In this document: in pieces, positions 24,101 to 32,840 of the stretch
How positions within the stretch are numbered: position 1 is the stretch's first letter
Layout of the letters: every line of letters starts with the position of its first letter
NCBI RefSeq assembly: GCF_013299165.1
Contig: NZ_JAAFKD010000043.1
Location: 1-43,006, forward strand
Direction of reading: 5' to 3'
Length of the DNA stretch: 43,006 bases
Source: Microcoleus sp. bin38.metabat.b11b12b14.051
Lineage (GTDB): Bacteria > Cyanobacteriota > Cyanobacteriia > Cyanobacteriales > Microcoleaceae
The notes under the pieces: model-generated
What the model was told of the DNA's origin: nothing
What the model saw: only the letters and a program-made list of their open reading frames with translations
Databases searched by the model: none
Position numbers and translations under genes: made by a program

Positions 24101-26218
24101 CTATAAAGACCGAACAATCCTGAAACCAATATTTTGAGATGGTTTGTTGGTATTATTGTACCAGCGACTAGCAGACCGACATAGTAGGGGTTCATTGCGC
24201 CACGAACCACCACGGATTACACGAATTTGATTATCACTACCATCTAGCCATTCATCTTCATTGGTAGGTGCACCATCATAACTTTCATGCCAGAGATCTA
24301 AACACCATTCCAATACGTTGCCATGCATATCAAATAGTCCAAAGGAATTCGCTACTTGAAAGCTATCTACTGCATTAGTTTTTTCACGATAAATACCTTT
24401 AGATTCAGAGGCATAGAGATAGCCACAATCGTAATTAGCTAAGTTGCTAGTAATCGTTTCGCCAAAGTGAAAAGGGGTTGTAGTTCCAGCACGACAGGCG
24501 TATTCCCATTCTGCTTCGCTAGGAAGACGATACTCATGACCTGTGTTTTTAGATAAGCGATCGCAAAACTCAATCGCATCATACCAAGAAACGTTAGTAA
24601 CTGGATGTTTTTTTCCTCCCAAGTTTGACGGACGAAGTTTGAGCTTTTGATTTACTTCGTATTTTAAACAAGCAATTTCTCTCCATTGTGCTTGTGTAAT
24701 TGGTGTCTTACTCATCAGAAATGGTTTAACTGTAACTGAATGTTGAGGTCTTTCATTAGCGTATCGTTTGCCTTTAGATTCCGATGAACCCATTAAAAAT
24801 TCTCCTCCCGGAATAACAACCATTTCTAACATCACCCCATTCCCTAAATCTTGGATAAGGCATTGAGTCTGCTTTAGATAACTATTAATCTCTTTACCTT
24901 GAGCATCTATTGTCACAGTTATAAATTTAAAGGCTTGAGTTCCAGGAATTGATGGGATAATCAACTTGGTATTTTGTTGTTCCTCCAAACCCTCTATCCC
25001 TTGCCTGGGAATAGAAATTATAGGTAATTTCTGCTGCTGTCTAGTGACTTGTAACTGGGTTGGAAACTCTTCTAGATTGTTACTGTTGTTCGATTTATCG
25101 TCACGTTTGAATAGATAGCCATCTTGCACGCGCATAAAGATGACAGGGGTAGCAAAATCCCGTTTCCGATATTCCATTGGGCCCAGAGCGATCGCCCGTC
25201 GTCCATATTGAGCGGCAATATCGACCGGATCTCCTTGCACTAACTGTTGATAAAAGTGGCGAGAAAATCGACAGGCTGTACTGTTAGTCACTTCATACTG
25301 CATTGCTACAACCACGGAAATATTTTGCTGAACTACCCTGGAGGCCACACCTACAAAAGCCTGGGATTCAGACAACTTTCCTCCTTCACAAGCTTGCAGC
25401 ATCACTACACCAGGTCGGTGTTGATTAAACAGTTCACTGAAGTAATCGGCATCAACCCACCTTGCTTCCTGAAACTCTGGGTCAACGAACGCAATTTGCC
25501 CTATTTCCCGATTATTTTCGTTTACCAAACGCCCGTGACCGATAAAGTGGAGAATATGCGGTTTTTTTACCAACACTGCATTCATCGTTTCAGGATTGGC
25601 TGACTTGAGGATTGGCAATAACTCTACTCGCTCTGCTAGTTCGATAGCCAGTTTTTCCAAAGCCTCTTGCACGGGTTCGTAAGCGACTGGAGACAAATCT
25701 TCAGGTGCAGAAATCGCCAGCGCAATCCTCAGCTTTTCATCTTTTTGTAACTGAATTGGAGGGGGTGCAATCCATTGCGATCGACGGCGAGAGAATGCCA
25801 AATGTGAAACCGTTCCGAGCCAAATCGTGCCTAAATTTGCCCGTGTAGGCACGCACATGAACTCCCAAGGAAGTGCAGCAATCTCAGGCATTCCCTGTTC
25901 GTCAATGTCCAATTCTACTCGCAACAGTTGCTTTTCCTGCTGCACAACCCGATGATAAAAATCCACAAAATCATGGAGCAGTGCATCATCAAATAGGATC
26001 TCAAACAAAACTTCTCCGATCGCTCGTGTCTGACTGGAGTTCTGCAACTCATCATTGCGTGCAGTTGCTAGCATTGGTGTAATCTCTGCTCGCTTATCTT
26101 GATATCGGAATATTCCAGATGGTTCACCTAATGATTGATATTTATCATTCCATTTTTGTACCTGCACGCGGTTGTAGTTAGCAACACAAATGCGATAATT
26201 CCAGTAAGATTTTGTCAT
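24101..26218 (-). CDS. CHAT protease domain fused to FGE-sulfatase-like domain
   Basis: This 705-residue protein has a caspase-like CHAT domain at about 120-370, with catalytic H228 (FIGHGR) and C277 (LQACEGG), so it is probably an active cysteine protease. A Q/N-rich linker runs from about 372 to 450. A formylglycine-generating-enzyme-like C-type-lectin fold follows at about 463-703 (VVIPGGEFLMGS, RLPSEAEWEYACRAGT, FGLFDMHGNVLEWC, RVIRGGSW). In true FGE two cysteines follow GGS(F/W); here the first position is N675 and only C680 remains, so sulfatase activation is unlikely and ligand or peptide binding is more plausible. It is preceded in the same operon by a 306-residue protein, 39 bp upstream, a candidate substrate or effector. 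Confidence 0.9.
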   Translation of the reverse strand: MTKSYWNYRICVANYNRVQVQKWNDKYQSLGEPSGIFRYQDKRAEITPMLATARNDELQNSSQTRAIGEVLFEILFDDALLHDFVDFYHRVVQQEKQLLRVELDIDEQGMPEIAALPWEFMCVPTRANLGTIWLGTVSHLAFSRRRSQWIAPPPIQLQKDEKLRIALAISAPEDLSPVAYEPVQEALEKLAIELAERVELLPILKSANPETMNAVLVKKPHILHFIGHGRLVNENNREIGQIAFVDPEFQEARWVDADYFSELFNQHRPGVVMLQACEGGKLSESQAFVGVASRVVQQNISVVVAMQYEVTNSTACRFSRHFYQQLVQGDPVDIAAQYGRRAIALGPMEYRKRDFATPVIFMRVQDGYLFKRDDKSNNSNNLEEFPTQLQVTRQQQKLPIISIPRQGIEGLEEQQNTKLIIPSIPGTQAFKFITVTIDAQGKEINSYLKQTQCLIQDLGNGVMLEMVVIPGGEFLMGSSESKGKRYANERPQHSVTVKPFLMSKTPITQAQWREIACLKYEVNQKLKLRPSNLGGKKHPVTNVSWYDAIEFCDRLSKNTGHEYRLPSEAEWEYACRAGTTTPFHFGETITSNLANYDCGYLYASESKGIYREKTNAVDSFQVANSFGLFDMHGNVLEWCLDLWHESYDGAPTNEDEWLDGSDNQIRVIRGGSWRNEPLLCRSASRWYNNTNKPSQNIGFRIVRSL

Positions 26219-26257
26219 TGATTATTATTATAAAATAGTGAACAGCTACCTGATTTC

Positions 26258-27178
26258 CTAGCCTTTAGTAGTTGCCTTTGGTAGAATTAGCGACCATTCT
26301 TCATTTGCAATTCGAGCCAAATGAATCGCAGCTTCATCTTTACGCCGCAGTAGATTCTTGAAGCGATCTGATAATTCGCTAAACACATCACGCACATCGG
26401 CAGTCAGCCACTTCATATTGGGTTCGGCCCAGGCAATACCTCGCAAATTAATCGATTCTGTTCCTTTAGGCACTTTGAAAACTACTGCAAATTTTGCTGT
26501 TCCGACTTTTTGAATTTCCTCGTCTTGGATGCGCCAATAACAAGTGGAACTCCCGTCACCTACGGCAGTAATCTCAGCATGACTCAGTTCGTATTTATAT
26601 TCAGGCATCACCATAAATGCTTTAAGTTCATTCTTATTTGCTGCATTTGTTTTTAGCTCACCCGGAAGCAAGTTTGTAAGTTCACCTAGCCAAGTGCTGT
26701 CTACCCCAGCACTCCATTCGAGGTTTCCATTTAGCCCGATGTCCATGCCAACCCCAAAATTCATCACAGTTCGCCACTGCTGATTGGGAAAAATGTTCTG
26801 AATAATTGGCTCGTTGCTGCCTTTGGGATGGAAATCGAGCTGACAGGTTAACCGTGTGAATTGAGCGCCCGGTTGCGGACGCAAATTCACTGTTAGTGTC
26901 ATGTAATAAAAATCATACTGAGTCTGCATCTGCTGTTTATAGATGCCGATTAATTCAGTCCCACTTCCTTTAAATGTTTCCTCTGTCAGTAAGGTCAACC
27001 GATCTTGCGGATTGCCAAAGCTGACCTGACTTTTCAATAGACTTTCAATGGCTGCTGCACCTGTGCCAAGTTTTTTCCCTCCAGCCAGGGTGCCTTCCCA
27101 CTTTTGCACCTCTTGAAAGAGGTCTGACAGCAGCGTATCCGCTTCTTGGATGTTAGGCAGGGATAGGTTATCGCTCAT
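26258..27178 (-). CDS. Unrecognised 306-residue protein in operon with the CHAT-FGE protease
   Basis: I do not recognise this family. Residues 1-60 are acidic and helical (SDLFQEVQKWEGTLAGGKK). Residues 85-165 look beta-rich with alternating polar and apolar residues (YYMTLTVNLRPQPG, LTCQLDFHPKG, VMNFGVGMDIGLNGNLEW). Residues 190-260 are also beta-rich (YKYELSHAEITAVG, FAVVFKVPKG). The last 45 are charged and helical (DRFKNLLRRKDEAAIHLARI). There is no signal peptide, transmembrane helix or N-terminal cysteine, so it is not an obvious bacterial gasdermin. The first gene of the pair, it lies 39 bp before the CHAT-FGE start, which makes it a likely partner, target or regulator. Confidence 0.7.
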   Translation of the reverse strand: MSDNLSLPNIQEADTLLSDLFQEVQKWEGTLAGGKKLGTGAAAIESLLKSQVSFGNPQDRLTLLTEETFKGSGTELIGIYKQQMQTQYDFYYMTLTVNLRPQPGAQFTRLTCQLDFHPKGSNEPIIQNIFPNQQWRTVMNFGVGMDIGLNGNLEWSAGVDSTWLGELTNLLPGELKTNAANKNELKAFMVMPEYKYELSHAEITAVGDGSSTCYWRIQDEEIQKVGTAKFAVVFKVPKGTESINLRGIAWAEPNMKWLTADVRDVFSELSDRFKNLLRRKDEAAIHLARIANEEWSLILPKATTKG

Positions 27179-27359
27179 ATTAGGTCTCTCGGGTGGTGAT
27201 TACAATATTTTCCCTACAACCAAGGTGATTTCGGGAAATTGTAAAAGTATCTTTATCATTATAAGTTGTTGGAGAGTGTACCTAGGCTCGATCGCCATAA
27301 ATCCGCCACTCCTAGTATGCTTAAATAAGCTTAGACACTTACTAACCAGATTTAAACCA

Positions 27360-28238
27360 GTGAACTTTCAATCAGTCATTGCCACCTTAAACAAATTCTG
27401 GAGCGATCGAGGCTGCCTGATCGCCCAATCCTACGACACAGAAAAAGGTGCAGGAACCATGAATCCCCACACTTTTCTCAGAGCAATTGGGCCTGAACCT
27501 TGGTCTGTCGCCTACGTAGAACCCTGTCGCCGCCCGACTGACGGACGCTACGGCGAAAATCCTAACCGCTTCCAACATTACTATCAATATCAAGTTCTGA
27601 TTAAACCTTCTCCTCCCAACATTCAAGAGGTTTATTTAGACTCTCTCAGAGCATTAGGAATTCGCCCAGAAGACCATGACATTCGTTTCGTTGAAGACAA
27701 CTGGGAATCGCCCACTCTGGGAGCTTGGGGCGTCGGCTGGGAAGTTTGGCTCGATGGCATGGAAATTACCCAATTTACCTATTTTCAACAGTGCGGTGGC
27801 ATTGATTGTCGCCCGGTTTCGATTGAGATTACCTACGGGCTAGAACGCCTCGCGATGTATCTCCAAGAAGTTGATGCGATGACTAAAATTCTGTGGAAAG
27901 ATGGTGTAACTTACGGGGATGTTTTCCTGCAAGGGGAAATAGAACAGTGTACTTATAACTTTGAAGCTTCTAATCCTGAATTGCTGTTTACTTTGTTTGG
28001 ATTGTACCAGCAAGAAGCGGAGCAATTAACACAAAAAGGTTTGGTTTTGCCGAGTCTTGATTATGTCCTCAAATGTTCTCATACTTTTAATTTGCTGGAT
28101 GCTAGAGGTGTGATTTCGGTAACGGAAAGAACTCGCTATATTACCAAGATTCGGAATTTGGCGCGGCGTGTTGCTCAGCTTTATTTGGAACAGCGCGAAC
28201 ATCTGGGTTTTCCTTTGGATAAAGCTGTGAAGGTTTGA
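27360..28238 (+). CDS. glyQ: Glycyl-tRNA synthetase alpha subunit
   Basis: This is the catalytic alpha chain of the bacterial alpha2beta2 glycyl-tRNA synthetase, which charges tRNA-Gly together with GlyS (not in this window). The conserved start NFQSVIATLNKFWSDRGC, the class II motif QSYDTEKGAGTMNPHTFLRA, YVEPCRRPTDGRYGENPNRF, and DDRYG-like QYQVLIKPSP are seen. Further family blocks are WESPTLGAWGVGWEVW, DGMEITQFTYFQQ and ITYGLERLAMYLQ. The length of 292 residues is normal when GTG at 27360 is the start; the 70 codons upstream in the same frame do not belong to the family. It is a single gene: upstream is a divergent accessory operon and downstream a repeat-filled gap. Confidence 0.96.
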   Translation: MNFQSVIATLNKFWSDRGCLIAQSYDTEKGAGTMNPHTFLRAIGPEPWSVAYVEPCRRPTDGRYGENPNRFQHYYQYQVLIKPSPPNIQEVYLDSLRALGIRPEDHDIRFVEDNWESPTLGAWGVGWEVWLDGMEITQFTYFQQCGGIDCRPVSIEITYGLERLAMYLQEVDAMTKILWKDGVTYGDVFLQGEIEQCTYNFEASNPELLFTLFGLYQQEAEQLTQKGLVLPSLDYVLKCSHTFNLLDARGVISVTERTRYITKIRNLARRVAQLYLEQREHLGFPLDKAVKV

Positions 28239-28245
28239 CAAAGAA

Positions 28246-28447
28246 CTTCCGTTTGTAGTGAGGACTTCAGTCCTTTGCTATTTCGCATTTAAATTGCATA
28301 TCTTCGGCGTCAGACCAGCGGCTTACTCATGGGTGGATTGTTGCTTGATATCATGTCCGGTGGATTGACCACAATAAGATTGGTTTGTAGTGCGGACTTC
28401 AGTCCGCAGCATTATGCGGACTGAAGTCCGCACTACGAACCTTTTTT
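28246..28447. repeat. Dispersed GTAGTGCGGACTTCAGTCCG repeats after glyQ
   Basis: A half copy (GTTTGTAGTGAGGACTTCAG) lies at 28250-28270. A full inverted copy at 28382-28442 has the arms GTAGTGCGGACTTCAGTCCG and CGGACTGAAGTCCGCACTAC around AGCATTATG, followed by GAACCTTTTTT. With its U-tract the second could also act as a terminator. The rest of 28239-28595 shows no gene; a -10 or -35 for the ABC gene could not be fixed. Confidence 0.8.
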
Positions 28448-28595
28448 GTTATGGTAATCGACCGGGCATGATATGAGAGATAATTTAAATGCTGGTTAGC
28501 TTGGTAGTTTTATTAGGACTGAATTCCTCACTACAAATCAATGGGTAAAGTTCGGATTGTGCACCTTACAAATCAATCTAGCGGACTTAATATGA

Positions 28596-29363
28596 ATGCC
28601 TAATTATTCGGAAAATCATACAGAGACAACTGCTCAATTGCGAGTTGATGGTGTAAGTGTGAAAACACCGATCGCCTCTAGCTACTTATTGGACAATATC
28701 TCGTTTCAGGTACAAAAGGGCGATCGCGTGGCGATTGTCGGCCCTTCGGGGGCTGGGAAGACTACGCTGTTGCGGTTGTTAAATCGACTCAGCAGCCCCT
28801 CCAGTGGCTCGATTTATCTCGAAAATACGGAATACGGGCAAATTCCGCCGATCGAACTTCGCAGACAAATCACCCTGATTTTACAAGAATCTAAGCTGTT
28901 GGGGATGTCGGTGCGGGAAGCTTTGGCTTATCCTTTGAAGCTGCGCGGTGTGGCTGCATCAGACATTGCTGAGAGAATTAGCGGGGCGATCGCACAACTG
29001 CACATACCCCAAGAATTGCTCGATCGCACGGAATTGCAACTTTCCACGGGCCAAAAGCAGTTAGTGGCGATCGCCCGCGGCATCATTTTACAACCAAAAA
29101 TCTTGCTTTTAGACGAACCAACATCCGCCCTAGATGTAGGAAAAGCCGCCAATCTTTTGCAAGTATTGACACAGCTAACTAACGGCGAAACCACTATTTT
29201 AATGGTGAACCACCAATTAGAATTATCCGAGCAATTTAGCACGCGAATTTTGCATTTACAGCGCGGAAAACTCATCGAAGATATGCCCTCCCATCAAATA
29301 AATTGGGTGCAACTTCGGCAAGATTTAATCCAAGCAGAAGCAGAAGCCCAACAAGAATGGTGA
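28596..29363 (+). CDS. ABC transporter ATP-binding protein
   Basis: This 255-residue nucleotide-binding subunit has Walker A GPSGAGKT at 49-56, a Q-loop in ILQES, the signature LSTGQKQ at 149-155 (a variant of LSGGQ), Walker B ILLLDEP at 169-175, D-loop SALD, and the H-loop H206. The sequence layout (PLKLRGV, short helical domain) resembles the FetA/YbbL and PstB-like group. No permease gene is adjacent; the next gene is an MFS exporter on the other strand, so the membrane partner must be elsewhere. A C-terminal Ala/Glu/Gln tail follows. The ATG at 28596 lies among repeats and has no strong Shine-Dalgarno. Confidence 0.85.
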   Translation: MPNYSENHTETTAQLRVDGVSVKTPIASSYLLDNISFQVQKGDRVAIVGPSGAGKTTLLRLLNRLSSPSSGSIYLENTEYGQIPPIELRRQITLILQESKLLGMSVREALAYPLKLRGVAASDIAERISGAIAQLHIPQELLDRTELQLSTGQKQLVAIARGIILQPKILLLDEPTSALDVGKAANLLQVLTQLTNGETTILMVNHQLELSEQFSTRILHLQRGKLIEDMPSHQINWVQLRQDLIQAEAEAQQEW

Positions 29364-29411
29364 ACCAGGTAAAAAACATTTACTTGGCATTTGGAAAAAT
29401 ATTAAAAGTCT

Positions 29412-29437
29412 TGTGGGGTGGGCATCCTGCCCGCCCC
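29412..29437. terminator. GGGTGGGCATCCTGCCCGCCCC hairpin repeat between convergent genes
   Basis: GTGGGGTGGGCA and TGCCCGCCCC-type arms form a GC-rich hairpin around ATCC. It lies between the convergent ABC and MFS genes and may terminate both. A diverged relative (TGGGCATCTTGCCC) lies at 12211-12224, so it is a dispersed element. Confidence 0.5.
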
Positions 29438-29445
29438 AAGCCAAC

Positions 29446-31029
29446 TCAATGAGCTCCACCACCACCAGCACCAGGTTTCACCTTTTGAAAACCCAAAATA
29501 GCAATCCCGCTTAACAACAAAGCAATTCCCACAAAATAAAAACAATCATTAAAAGCCATCACATAAGCTTCCCGACGAACCAAACCATCAATCGCTTTAA
29601 TTGCCTGTTCTTTCGCCACACTCAAATCAGCACCGCGACTCACAAAATACTGAGTCATTTGATTAAGTCTTTCCTGCGTAGCCGGATTGTACAAAGACAC
29701 AGATTCTCCTAATCGATTCGAGTGGAATTGCTCGCGCTGCGTCACCAAAGTTGCTAGCGCCGCAATCCCCATCGAACCTCCCATATTTCGCATCATATTA
29801 AACAAACCAGAAGCAGAACCAGCCTCGTGTTTCTCCATACCAGCAGTGGCAATAGTTGATAGTGGCACCATAATTAAAGGCTGTCCCATTGCCCTAATTA
29901 ATTGCGACCAACGCAACTGATCGATACCTGTCTCATGAGTCATGCTAGCATTCATAAAACAGCTTACCGCAAACAAACTCACACCGATCGCAATTAGCAG
30001 CCGCATATCGATTCGCTGCATCAATTTCGGCACCATCGGCACGATGAATAACTGCGGTACGCCAGCCCACATAATCACCTCGCCAATTTGCATGGCATTG
30101 TACTGCTGGATCTGACCTAAATACAGGGGCAGAATGAACACCGAACCGTACAATCCTACACCTAACGAAACATTGACAATAGTTGCTAACCCGAAATTGC
30201 GGCGAGTCAGCAATCGCAAGTTGATAAACGGTTTTTTCCGAGTTAGTTCTATCCAGAAAAAAGCACCGAGAAATATCGCAGCAACTATGCTTAAACGTAC
30301 AATAAAATCTGAACTAAACCAGTCTTTGCGGCTGCCTTCTTCTAACACAACTTGCAGGGAACCCAAGCCGATCGCCATTGAGGCAATTCCCCACCAGTCG
30401 CCCCCTTTCAGCAATTCTAGCCGCATCGGTGCAGGGGCGACAGCGTACCACACAGCAGCTAGCAGCAGCAGCCCCGGAACCAAGTTCAAATAAAAGACAT
30501 ATTGCCATCCGTAATTTTCAGTCAGCCAACCTCCCAGTGTCGGCCCGATGGATGGTGCAAAAGTAGCTGTCAGTGCAAACATTGCCATACCAATCGGCTG
30601 CTTTTTGGGCGGCAAGTTTGTTAGCAAAAATGTAAAAGCCATCGGGATTAAAATTCCGCCACTCAATCCCTGTAAAGCCCTAAATACAATCATTGAATTC
30701 AAATTCCACGCCCAAGCGCAGCACATGGAAAAGAATACAAAAAAAGCCGCATTTACCAAGATGTAGCGGCGGACTGAGAACACCTGCGACAGCCAGCCGG
30801 TAATCGGAATTACTACTATTTCTGCGACTAGATAGGCGGTGGAAATCCAAGAACCTTCTTCTAAGGTTGCGCCTAAAGCGGCTTGGATATCTTTGAGAGA
30901 TGCGTTGGTGATTTGGATGTCTAAAACTGCCATGAAAGCGCCGAGGATTGTTCCCATGACGCCGATCCAGGTTTTTAAGGGAACGCGATCGTCGCTCTGC
31001 TGTTGTGGAATTGCACTGGGGTTTGCCAT
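29446..31029 (-). CDS. DHA2 family MFS drug efflux transporter (EmrB/QacA type)
   Basis: This 527-residue inner-membrane proton antiporter is predicted to have 14 membrane helices. Motifs seen are motif C-like FAPSIGPTLGGWLTENYGWQ, LDIQITNASLKDI in helix 1 (D1 motif), WISTAYLVAEI, and FRALQGLSGGILIPMAF. The family exports hydrophobic drugs and usually works with an HlyD/EmrA-type adaptor; none is adjacent here, where the neighbour is another MFS exporter upstream. The C-terminus is Gly/His-rich (GAGGGGAH), perhaps metal-binding or just low complexity. A GA-rich repeat separates it from the next gene, which may be co-transcribed. Confidence 0.92.
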   Translation of the reverse strand: MANPSAIPQQQSDDRVPLKTWIGVMGTILGAFMAVLDIQITNASLKDIQAALGATLEEGSWISTAYLVAEIVVIPITGWLSQVFSVRRYILVNAAFFVFFSMCCAWAWNLNSMIVFRALQGLSGGILIPMAFTFLLTNLPPKKQPIGMAMFALTATFAPSIGPTLGGWLTENYGWQYVFYLNLVPGLLLLAAVWYAVAPAPMRLELLKGGDWWGIASMAIGLGSLQVVLEEGSRKDWFSSDFIVRLSIVAAIFLGAFFWIELTRKKPFINLRLLTRRNFGLATIVNVSLGVGLYGSVFILPLYLGQIQQYNAMQIGEVIMWAGVPQLFIVPMVPKLMQRIDMRLLIAIGVSLFAVSCFMNASMTHETGIDQLRWSQLIRAMGQPLIMVPLSTIATAGMEKHEAGSASGLFNMMRNMGGSMGIAALATLVTQREQFHSNRLGESVSLYNPATQERLNQMTQYFVSRGADLSVAKEQAIKAIDGLVRREAYVMAFNDCFYFVGIALLLSGIAILGFQKVKPGAGGGGAH

Positions 31030-31046
31030 TGGTTTTATAACCGAAG

Positions 31047-31147
31047 GAAGAAGGAAGAAGGAAGAAGGAAGAAGGAAGAGGGAAGAGGGAAGAAGACCCT
31101 TCGACTACGCTCAGGAACCGCTTCAGGAAGAGGGAAGAAGGAAGAAG
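31047..31147. repeat. GGAAGAA tandem repeat between two MFS genes
   Basis: GAAGAAGGAAGAAGGAAGA-type heptamers alternate with GGAAGAG units, interrupted by CCCTTCGACTACGCTCAGGA. It is a purine-rich STRR lying between the start of the 29.4-kb MFS gene and the 3' end of the 31.2-kb one. On the coding (minus) strand it is pyrimidine-rich and contains no usable Shine-Dalgarno; the ribosome site is probably in the 17 bp next to the start. Confidence 0.85.
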
Positions 31148-31151
31148 TAAG

Positions 31152-32420
31152 TTACGAAATTAAGCCCATTTTTTGATAAATTGGTGTGACTAAGTTTTTT
31201 AAAGTTGGCAATTGTTTTGTGAAACATCCTGAAGCTATCATACAAATTATACCTCCAATTACGACTGTATTGGGAGCACCGATATAATTTGCTAATCCAC
31301 CTGCAACTAAGTTGCCAAATGGTGTGATTCCAAAAAATGCCATTGTGTAGATGCTCATCACTCTTCCTCTTTTGTCGTCTTCAACTATTGTTTGCAAAAA
31401 TGTGTTTCCTGCTGCAAATTGCAAGATGAAACCTAACCCCACGAATAACATCATGATTAATGACAACCACAAGACGCGGGATAAACCAAAACCTATCAGT
31501 CCAAATCCCATGATTGCGGGGGAAATAGCAATTAATTTACCGATGCCAACGACACTTTTGCGTCCAATCAAATAAATTGCGCCTGCAAATGCTCCGACTC
31601 CAGAAGCGGCCATCAAAAAGCCGAGGGTTTGCGGGCCGCCGTGCAGGATTTTGGTGGCAAAAATTGGGACTAATACTGTGTGGGACATTCCGGCGAAGCT
31701 GACTAATGCTAATAGTAGTAAGATTGCTCGAATCGGGGGGAATCCGAAGGCATAAACGAATCCTTCTTTTAATCTTTGTATGGGTTTGCTATTAGTTACT
31801 GCAATTTTTCTCGGCTTGAGTTTCATTGCTAATAAGCCTGCAATGACAGCGATGTAGCTGAGTCCGTCAATGAGAAAACAATAACTCGGCCCGACTGTAG
31901 CTATCAGCAAACCTGCAATTGCTGGGCCGATTAGTCGGGCTCCGTTGAACATGGAAGCGTTGAGGGCGATCGCATTTGCTAAGTCTTCTTTCTTTTCTAC
32001 GAGCTCGGGGACAAATGCTTGTCGTGCGGGGGCGTCAAAGGCGTTAATTGCCCCTTGCAAGAAACTCAGTACCAAAAGCTGCCAAATGTTGACGGCTCCT
32101 GTTAGCGCTAAAAATGCGAGGGCTAAGGATTGAACCATCGCTAATATTTGAGTGGCAATTATCACTCGGTGCCGGTTCCAGCGATCGATTAAAACTCCGG
32201 CAAAAGGCAGTAAGATTAATGTGGGGATTTGACTGGTGAATCCGACTACGCCTAGCATCCAAGGTGAATCGCTTAAATTGTAGACCAGCCACACTGTAGC
32301 GACTTGGGTCATCCAACTGCCTATTAAGGAGATGCCTTGTCCTGCAAAAAACAGGCGGTAGTTTTGCGATCGCAGTGCTGGAGGAAGTTTTATGTTTTTG
32401 ATTTTTGCTACAAGATTCAT
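31152..32420 (-). CDS. MFS transporter (EntS/MFS_3 type exporter)
   Basis: This 422-residue protein has about 12 membrane helices. It shows the MFS_3 start LRSQNYRLFFAGQGISLIGSW, motif A-like FAGVLIDRWNRHRVI, AINAFDAPARQAFVPELV, ANAIALNASMFNGARLIGPA, and GPQTLGFLMAASGVGAFAGA. The family exports siderophores such as enterobactin (EntS), macrolides and other small molecules; the substrate here is unknown. It lies upstream of the DHA2 exporter, on the same strand, about 120 bp apart. No biosynthetic cluster is near. Confidence 0.9.
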   Translation of the reverse strand: MNLVAKIKNIKLPPALRSQNYRLFFAGQGISLIGSWMTQVATVWLVYNLSDSPWMLGVVGFTSQIPTLILLPFAGVLIDRWNRHRVIIATQILAMVQSLALAFLALTGAVNIWQLLVLSFLQGAINAFDAPARQAFVPELVEKKEDLANAIALNASMFNGARLIGPAIAGLLIATVGPSYCFLIDGLSYIAVIAGLLAMKLKPRKIAVTNSKPIQRLKEGFVYAFGFPPIRAILLLLALVSFAGMSHTVLVPIFATKILHGGPQTLGFLMAASGVGAFAGAIYLIGRKSVVGIGKLIAISPAIMGFGLIGFGLSRVLWLSLIMMLFVGLGFILQFAAGNTFLQTIVEDDKRGRVMSIYTMAFFGITPFGNLVAGGLANYIGAPNTVVIGGIICMIASGCFTKQLPTLKNLVTPIYQKMGLIS

Positions 32421-32725
32421 GTATCAGTTTCGTTAATATTCTCTATGGTAGCGCCCAAGGGCATACGCCTAATTAGCTAGGAGCAGTCATCGGGGAATTA
32501 CCATAGACTTATTTTACGAATCAAATACAATTGCGGTATGAGCCTCAGGTTCGATTTTACGATTTCCGAGAATCAGGATTTGAGTATTCAGGGTAGATGC
32601 ACTTTCTTCAAAGAAACTGGCTTTTTTGCGTATCTGGGGGCTACAACCGAATATTTTTGAGTGAAAACCCGGTTTCTGGCAAAGAGCGCGCAATATTGTG
32701 TGCGATCGATTAACATAACAAAAAA

Positions 32726-32789
32726 GGTTCGTAGTGCGGACTTCAGTCCGCTTTCATTCTACGGACTGAAGTCCGCACTACGAACCTTT
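32726..32789. repeat. Full inverted GGTTCGTAGTGCGGACTTCA repeat
   Basis: GGTTCGTAGTGCGGACTTCA and TGAAGTCCGCACTACGAACC are perfect arms around GTCCGCTTTCATTCTACGGAC. This is the complete form of the family seen at 1, 19.3 and 28.4 kb. The rest of 32421-32840 has a CCCGGTTTCTGG fragment of another repeat and no gene. Confidence 0.85.
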
Positions 32790-32840
32790 GGATTTTTATG
32801 TCGCGATCGCTTGATGAACTAAAAATTGCTTTCCTGAAGC

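Noticed and set aside
24101..26218. True sulfatase-activating enzyme
   Set aside because: The first of the two catalytic cysteines is Asn (N675), and no sulfatase gene is nearby.
26258..27178. Bacterial gasdermin beside the CHAT protease
   Set aside because: Length is not excluded, but there is no N-terminal Cys for acylation and no gasdermin-like sequence that I can recognise. Left as unknown.
27150..27359. Longer glyQ with 70 extra N-terminal residues
   Set aside because: GlyQ proteins begin NFQSVI-like; the extra part does not match and overlaps the divergent gene's start.
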